Below, piece after piece: positions 46,336 through 47,468 of a DNA stretch of 47,468 bases. Positions within the stretch are counted from its first letter, which is position 1; every line of letters starts with the position of its first letter. A program made the position numbers and the translations under genes. This stretch comes from an uncultured Lachnospiraceae bacterium (GTDB lineage: Bacteria > Bacillota > Clostridia > Lachnospirales > Lachnospiraceae): assembly GCA_947624875.1 (NCBI GenBank), contig CANQMA010000009.1, forward strand, positions 1 to 47,468, given 5' to 3'. The notes beneath the pieces were generated by a model. It did not search any database, had not been told where the DNA came from, and worked only from the letters and a program-made list of their open reading frames with translations.

Positions 46336-46873
46336 AACCATGTTCCTCCAATTCATTTCTCAATTTTTTCAGGCTGCGGTTCAGACGGGAGCGGACGGTT
46401 GCTGCGTTCATGGAAAGAATTTGAGAAACCTCGCGGCTTGAATACCCCTCCAGTACGCACAGGGAAATAATCAGACGGTCTGTATGCTTTAATTTTGCAA
46501 CTGCCCGAAGCAAATCCATTTTTACAATTTCATTGCCGGTCAAATCCAATCCCTTTTGCGCAATGCAATCCGGCGTGACGGCGTTTGGATTGTAGATGGA
46601 AAAACTGTGATATTTCCGGTGAAAACTCCGTCTTACCGTAGTGGAAAGAATTTTAAAAATCCATGCTTCAAATGAATCCGGTGATTTCAAACCGGCAATT
46701 CCCTGATATGCCGCAAGAACTGTCTCACTCACAAGGTCTTCGGCAACAGCCGTATTGCCCGACATATAAACTGCCATGCGGTACAAATCAGAATAAATCT
46801 CATCATAGAGCAGGGCAAATGCCGTCTGGTCGCCTTCCATCGAAGCAATTACATATTTTCTGTCGTATGTCAT
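46328..46873 (-). CDS. ECF-type RNA polymerase sigma factor
   Basis: A 181-residue sigma-70 family ECF factor. Region 2 (about 15-90) includes FALLYDEIYSDLYRMAVYMSGNTAVAEDLVSETVLAAYQ and FEAWIFKILSTTVRRSF. Region 4 (about 120-175) has KLKHTDRLIISLCVLEGYSSREVSQIL and a helix-turn-helix with VRSRLNRSLKKLR. GAGG precedes the ATG. It is translationally coupled to the beta-propeller gene. Its targets are unknown. Confidence 0.92.
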   Translation of the reverse strand: MTYDRKYVIASMEGDQTAFALLYDEIYSDLYRMAVYMSGNTAVAEDLVSETVLAAYQGIAGLKSPDSFEAWIFKILSTTVRRSFHRKYHSFSIYNPNAVTPDCIAQKGLDLTGNEIVKMDLLRAVAKLKHTDRLIISLCVLEGYSSREVSQILSMNAATVRSRLNRSLKKLRNELEEHGYE

Positions 46874-47028
46874 ATCGCTACCTCATTGTCTGGTAATAAA
46901 GCTTTAATACCTTCACAGATATAGTGTAGTATATTTTGGAAATTGTTGCACAAAAATTAAAAAAAACAGTAGTATAATCGCAAAATATTCGTTATTATAA
47001 ATAAAAAGAGATGAAGGAAGTAAGCATT
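46874..47028. promoter_or_regulatory. divergent promoter region between the sigma factor and antitoxin-like genes
   Basis: A 155-bp AT-rich gap between outward-facing genes. A consensus TATAAT lies at 46973-46978 on the plus strand, 51 bp before the antitoxin-like gene; its -35 is not clear. No convincing minus-strand promoter was identified, which would fit an ECF-dependent autoregulated promoter but does not show one. Confidence 0.35.
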
Positions 47029-47265
47029 ATGTCACCAAAAGCAGTAACAGTTGATAATTTATTCAGCACATTAAATGATGATTACGACGAGGCAATTAAG
47101 TTTATTGAATTTCTTTCAAACTCTAGAAAAACAGAAAGAGCGCAGAAAAGTGTTGCAACCTTAAAAGAGATTCAGGGTATGTTTTCCGATGATCAGGGCT
47201 GGGATTCTGAGGAGAGTATGATTGAAGACATGGCTGAGTTTAGAAGGGAAAGAATGGGCTTATGA
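47029..47265 (+). CDS. Antitoxin-like protein of a type II system
   Basis: A 78-residue protein starting MSPKAVTVDNLFSTLNDDYD. It has a helical middle (EAIKFIEFLSNSRKTERA) and a C-terminal acidic/basic tail, GWDSEESMIEDMAEFRRERM, as in RelB/Phd-type antitoxins of Firmicutes. ATG 47029 follows GAAGGAAG; the in-frame ATG at 47011 precedes that site. Its stop overlaps an ATG (ATGA) that begins a PIN-toxin-like peptide, the usual antitoxin-toxin geometry. Assignment to a specific antitoxin family is uncertain. Confidence 0.65.
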   Translation: MSPKAVTVDNLFSTLNDDYDEAIKFIEFLSNSRKTERAQKSVATLKEIQGMFSDDQGWDSEESMIEDMAEFRRERMGL

Positions 47266-47294
47266 AAATCATGTTGGACACAAACCGAGAGTAG
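47262..47294 (+). pseudogene. Remnant of a PIN-domain toxin gene
   Basis: The ATG overlapping the antitoxin stop reads MKIMLDTNRE and then stops. MKIMLDTN is the usual start of PIN (VapC-like) toxins, including the first catalytic aspartate, but the frame breaks two codons later. No PIN core is present before the terminator at 47343. A reading frame one base over (from about 47286) gives PRVEVIKAVSPTE, vaguely like a PIN C-terminus, which would fit an internal deletion. Confidence 0.6.
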
Positions 47295-47342
47295 AAGTGA
47301 TAAAAGCGGTGAGTCCTACCGAAAGTGGAAGTTATTGTTTTG

Positions 47343-47371
47343 GCTGCGTATGGAATATACGCAGCTTTTTT
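47343..47371 (+). terminator. intrinsic terminator after the antitoxin/toxin remnant
   Basis: GCTGCGTAT (47343-47351) pairs perfectly with ATACGCAGC (47357-47365) around GGAAT, followed by TTTTTT. Confidence 0.9.
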
Positions 47372-47384
47372 CAATTCAAAAACA

Positions 47385-47464
47385 GGGAGGATTAAGTTTG
47401 AAACAAATAAGTAGTGGTTAGATATTAAAAAAGAGCATAGCAAATAAGCCATCATTCGGTGGCT
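47385..47464. other. Right-edge sequence: minimal ORF and hairpin
   Basis: GGGAGG (47385-47390) precedes TTG at 47398, giving only seven codons before TAG. A 7-bp hairpin, AGCCATC (47447-47453) with GGTGGCT (47458-47464), lies next to the edge; on the minus strand it is followed by TATTTG, so it could end a leftward gene beyond the window. Nothing else is supported here. Confidence 0.3.
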
Positions 47465-47468
47465 AAAA

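Overview
The window looks like chromosome of a low-to-moderate-GC, spore-forming Clostridia member, most likely Lachnospiraceae. The grounds are SpoIIID next to an Mbl-type MreB, strong AGGAGG ribosome-binding sites, occasional TTG starts, a Firmicutes-type L10 leader, a zinc-type L33, and a BceRSAB-type peptide-antibiotic module. No rRNA, tRNA, CRISPR or intact insertion sequence was seen.

Layout: (1) 1-73, start of a leftward gene cut by the edge. (2) 339-4983, a BceR/BceS/BceA/BceB-like detoxification module. (3) 5103-11423, a full phosphate cluster pstS-pstC-pstA-pstB-phoU-phoP-phoR; the PstS has its two halves in permuted order. (4) 11547-12413, a YitT-family membrane protein, followed by 1.1 kb of non-coding DNA holding a 24-bp array and an eight-copy, roughly 74-bp array. 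(5) 13536-17897, proB-proA-diacylglycerol kinase family-citrate synthase, a plausible glutamate/proline supply operon. (6) 18035-20163, greA, a WYL regulator and an orphan KdpD N-terminal domain. (7) 20282-24865, spoIIID, mbl, recD2 and a comF-like gene. (8) 25014-27284, rpmG-secE-nusG-rplK-rplA with two candidate L1 autoregulatory sites. (9) 27397-33950, an accessory block between rplA and rplJ: LytTR regulator, GHKL kinase, two ABC exporter half-transporters with a 16-codon ORF between them, and an Rpn-family nuclease. (10) 34031-43109, L10 leader-rplJ-rplL-rpoB-rpoC. (11) 43359-46873, a queuosine-precursor-type transporter converging on a membrane-anchored beta-propeller protein whose gene is coupled to an ECF sigma factor. 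(12) 47029-47294, an antitoxin-like gene followed by a PIN-toxin start that stops after ten codons.

Two themes stand out. First, the usually continuous rplKA-rplJL-rpoBC cluster is interrupted by a self-contained regulatory/export block. Its promoter region carries a 20-bp direct repeat that fits a LytTR binding site and, because the repeat is palindromic, can also fold as a terminator. Second, short intergenic tandem duplications are unusually frequent (units of about 20, 24, 42, 44, 70 and 74 bp), nearly always starting close after a stop codon.
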